From: Oscheius dolichura
Lineage: Eukaryota; Nematoda; Chromadorea; Rhabditida; Rhabditidae
Direction: 5' to 3'
Assembly (NCBI GenBank): GCA_932521035.1
Contig: OW051495.1
Coordinates: 7,006,001-7,070,000 of the forward strand
DNA: 64,000 nucleotides
Position 1 is the first letter of the stretch; the number at the start of each line of letters is the position of its first letter. Below are positions 61,401 through 64,000 of this stretch, piece after piece. The translations under genes and the position numbers were made by a program. Under the pieces are notes generated by a model that ran no database searches, had not been told where the DNA came from, and worked only from the letters and a program-made list of their open reading frames with translations.

Positions 61401-61742
61401 TCCTATCCTCTCTTCAACCCTCTTTTTCTTCGAGGTCATTATTCGAAAAACCATGTGTGAATCACAAGCCTCGGCCGGTCACAGGTCGTTAGAGCCACTT
61501 CTCATGAAACTCCCTGACAGATCTCCCTCTTTTTTCTCCTCCCGGATCTTTTCCTGTCCAAAATTCATCCCCATCATTTCCCACCCACTCCGCCGTCGCA
61601 TTTGCTACGTCAACCTCTTCTGTCCATGATAACCGTGTCCTATCAGCTGACCCCAAAAACAAGCCCTATATCTGGAGCTGGCTACCCCACTCACCCATCA
61701 ACACCTTCCTTGTCTCTCCCCCCGCAAAAACCGTGTATTCAG
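58474..61742. other. 3.3-kb stretch without a recognised gene
   Basis: Several frames of 60-160 codons occur on both strands (for example 59260-59742 minus), but none has domains, signal peptides or splice-phase support. It includes the klp-11 promoter on the left and the DUF229 promoter on the right. Confidence 0.45.
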
Positions 61743-64000
61743 ATGGTTTTGAACCTGCCCATTTTCACTGTGATAGCATGTATGTCAATGGCCGTATTTA
61801 TGCTCATGTTCAACGAGGATTTTAACAGTTCTATGTTTTTGTACTTAACGACGCCAACCGCTAGAACCACTACTTTGGATAGAAGGAAACCAGAAGAAGA
61901 GCCTAGAGAAGGCAAGTTTGCTCACTCTACTGGCTGAATAGTGTTTCCAGAACTGTTTCAATGTATCCTCCCAAAATACGACTCATGGGACAAAGACATA
62001 CTATATGTAAGTTCTTCTTTCCTTCGGGAAGATATGTGAATTTTAGTGGTTTGAGCCTCGAATAGCCGAGAAGAATAAATGTAACAAGGATTTTAAAATG
62101 TTGAGTAAATTAGAGAAGGGGAAGATCGTCTCGACGGACAAGAATTACGACTGTTTTGGAAGGTTGGCCTCTCCATCAAAGGGACTCTAAATAGTCCATT
62201 TACAGGTGTATTACACGAAAAACGGATTTCAAAAATATCGTTGGCGAGTTCAAAGAGATCAATGAGACCTTTGACTGCGACATAGTCGAGGCCCAATGTT
62301 ACCATGTGAAATCTGACAAACCGTCTTATGCCATGCTTCACACTCAAGTCGTCCCCCTGTAGTTTCTCTTTCTTGTTTTTAATTATAAGACATTTTAGTC
62401 CCGAGAAGAACATTTCCGAGTCGAAGTTCCCCAAATACAGTGTCTTCGTTATTTTGGTAGACTCGATGGCAACCAGCCAAGCTGACAGGTAGTCTATCTC
62501 AAGAGCTCTAAACATTTTCTTCAGAAATATCCCAAAAACTATGAGGTACTTTGAGAAGTCTCTAGAAGCCGTGACTTTTCCCTATGTCAACAAGGTGGGG
62601 ATAAACAGCCGGCCGAATGGGATGGTCCTCTGGTTCGGTATGTTTTCCTCTTATTTCTCGATAGATATTTTTCTTAGGCAAACAAATAGAAGAGGTCGAT
62701 AAGACAGCGTTTGGAGAGAAGCCGCTGAAAGCAGATATCGGGTGGAAGGAGTCCTGTAATGATTATTTGGACAATTACACCTCCATTTTCAAAGATTTCA
62801 ATACAGAAGGGTATACTGTAAGTCTGTGCTTTTCTTCCCACCAGGATTCTTGAATTTCAGACATTTTTGGCGGATGACTGGGCGCAGGGAGTGCTGAATT
62901 GGCCGAATTGCTATGGATTTGACGAGCAGCCGACAGACCATCTCATGCAGTGAGTCTAGCCCGATCTCCTGGGAAAATGTACTGTGTAGACCATTCCAAT
63001 TAGCCGTGGAAAACAAAAAGAATAAGCTTTTATATGGGAACTATACCGAGGAGAACTGTATCTATCAACACAGAGACGCCCTCAAGTACCTGAACCAGTT
63101 CATGGCAGCCTACATGGGTGAGAACCTTTCTTTTCCGCTTGAGAAGATGGAAAATTTAGATAAACCGAAGTTTGCTTGGTTATGGAGCAGTCTGCAAAGT
63201 CACGATTATGAAAGCAGCTCGGTGAGGTTGGACACTGATCTGTACGAGTTTATGATGTTTCACAAAGAACAGGTAACTCTCCCTCGAACTTATTTTCATT
63301 GTTTCCTCTTAAGCTGGACAATAGTTTCGTCGTATTGATGGGAGACCATGGACTGAGGTTCGGAAAGGTAAGGAACGACTTTTCGTTCCAATTCTATGGC
63401 ATGTTTAGGTGACAAAGACGAAAGTCGGGGCTCTGGATGTGAATAATCCCCTTCTCTCGATCTCTATTCCAAAAGAGTTGAGAAATACCGACATGCCATT
63501 CATAATGAGGGAGAATGCGAAGAAAATGCAGACACACTACGATACGAGAGCAACTCTTCTGGACATCGCCAAGGTTTTTTTTTCTTCTTTAGCCTCTTTT
63601 TATTATAAACTTCAGTACCTCCCATCTACTGGGCCGGAACATCTGGCTTACATCAACGACGAGAACGAGAGAGGGGAATCTCTCATCCGTGCCCAGAAAT
63701 TACAGGACAGGAGCTGTAAGACGCTCCCGATTCCCTTCGCCTATTGTCTCTGTGAATTCAAAATGCAAGAGATTTCAAAGTTTGTTGGGCTTTGGGACTT
63801 TCTATTCCTTTCTTTCAGTACATCAGCAGAAGCCATAGAGGTGGGAAATGCTGTGATAAACTCGGTGAATCACAAGTTGAACCGGACTAATTCAAGCGAA
63901 GTGTGCAATCTTTGGGCATTTTCAAATGTAAGACTATTACAGTGGAAAGACAGATAGCATTACAGGTGACGAGTATTGTTGGCTACTATCCAGTGAATGA
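61743..64000 (+). CDS. DUF229 protein (alkaline phosphatase/sulfatase-like superfamily), cut by window end
   Basis: Exons visible: 61743-61911, 61951-62006, 62047-62162, 62206-62358, 62399-62488, 62525-62637, 62678-62817, 62861-62949, 62990-63117, 63160-63272, 63314-63367, 63409-63573, 63616-63779, 63819-63927, 63966-64000 (continues). It is a type II topology: TM at residues 2-22 (VLNLPIFTVIACMSMAVFML), then a Cys-containing lumenal region. Superfamily marks are FPKYSVFVILVDSMATSQ, FLADDWAQGVLNWPN, FAWLWSSLQSHDYESSS and the metal-site-like FVVLMGDHGLRFG. Nematodes carry many DUF229 genes of unknown substrate. The first intron has a consensus GC donor (AAG|GCAAGT, 61912). The start codon directly follows a TATTCAG acceptor. 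Confidence 0.87.

Overview
This window is nuclear DNA from a nematode, most likely a rhabditid outside the best-studied Caenorhabditis species. The evidence is the gene content: chemoreceptor GPCRs of the Sra and Srv types, supplementary nuclear hormone receptors, CUB-like plus C-type-lectin proteins, a DUF229 protein and an F37C4.5-type DUF4139 protein. Genes are built from many small exons split by introns mostly 35-45 bp long that end in TTTAG or TTCAG. Several start codons lie directly after a TTTCAG-type acceptor, as expected for spliced-leader trans-splicing. I saw no bacterial features, no CRISPR array and no convincing tRNA or rRNA. Exon models were built by hand from splice signals, frame and family resemblance; boundaries should be good to about 1-2 bases.

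Layout. 1-13.7 kb: the 3' end of a GPCR, small secreted proteins, a paired-domain gene fragment, a MITE, two tandem Sra-type receptors with the same exon plan, a PMP3/UPF0057 proteolipid and a two-TM membrane protein. 14-16 kb: a TIR repeat. 16-32 kb: conserved housekeeping genes, namely heparan sulfate N-deacetylase/N-sulfotransferase (hst-1), U1 snRNP C, DNA polymerase epsilon subunit 2, a LEM2/MAN1-type inner nuclear membrane protein and the DUF4139 protein. A Srv receptor, a second MITE and a second and third copy of the TIR repeat are interspersed. 32.6-39.7 kb: a third Sra-type receptor and a head-to-head pair of CUB-like/C-type-lectin paralogues separated by 140 bp. 39.7-42.5 kb: repeats and a divergent alpha-tubulin. 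43.3-50.7 kb: four tandem nuclear hormone receptors. 51-58.5 kb: a CDC50-type flippase subunit and, on the minus strand, a KIF3B/KLP-11-type kinesin-II. The kinesin's 3' end runs into a further set of open, spliced exons ending in a transmembrane segment. 58.5-61.7 kb: no gene recognised. 61.7-64 kb: a DUF229 gene that runs off the end.

The functional themes are chemosensation, secreted lectin-like proteins probably expressed in gut, and nuclear or cytoskeletal housekeeping. I found no clearly new multi-gene system. The most unusual observations are the membrane-anchored exons in frame with the kinesin-II C-terminus, the alpha-tubulin that lacks the canonical MRE- start, and four GC-AG introns, three of them in the receptor array.
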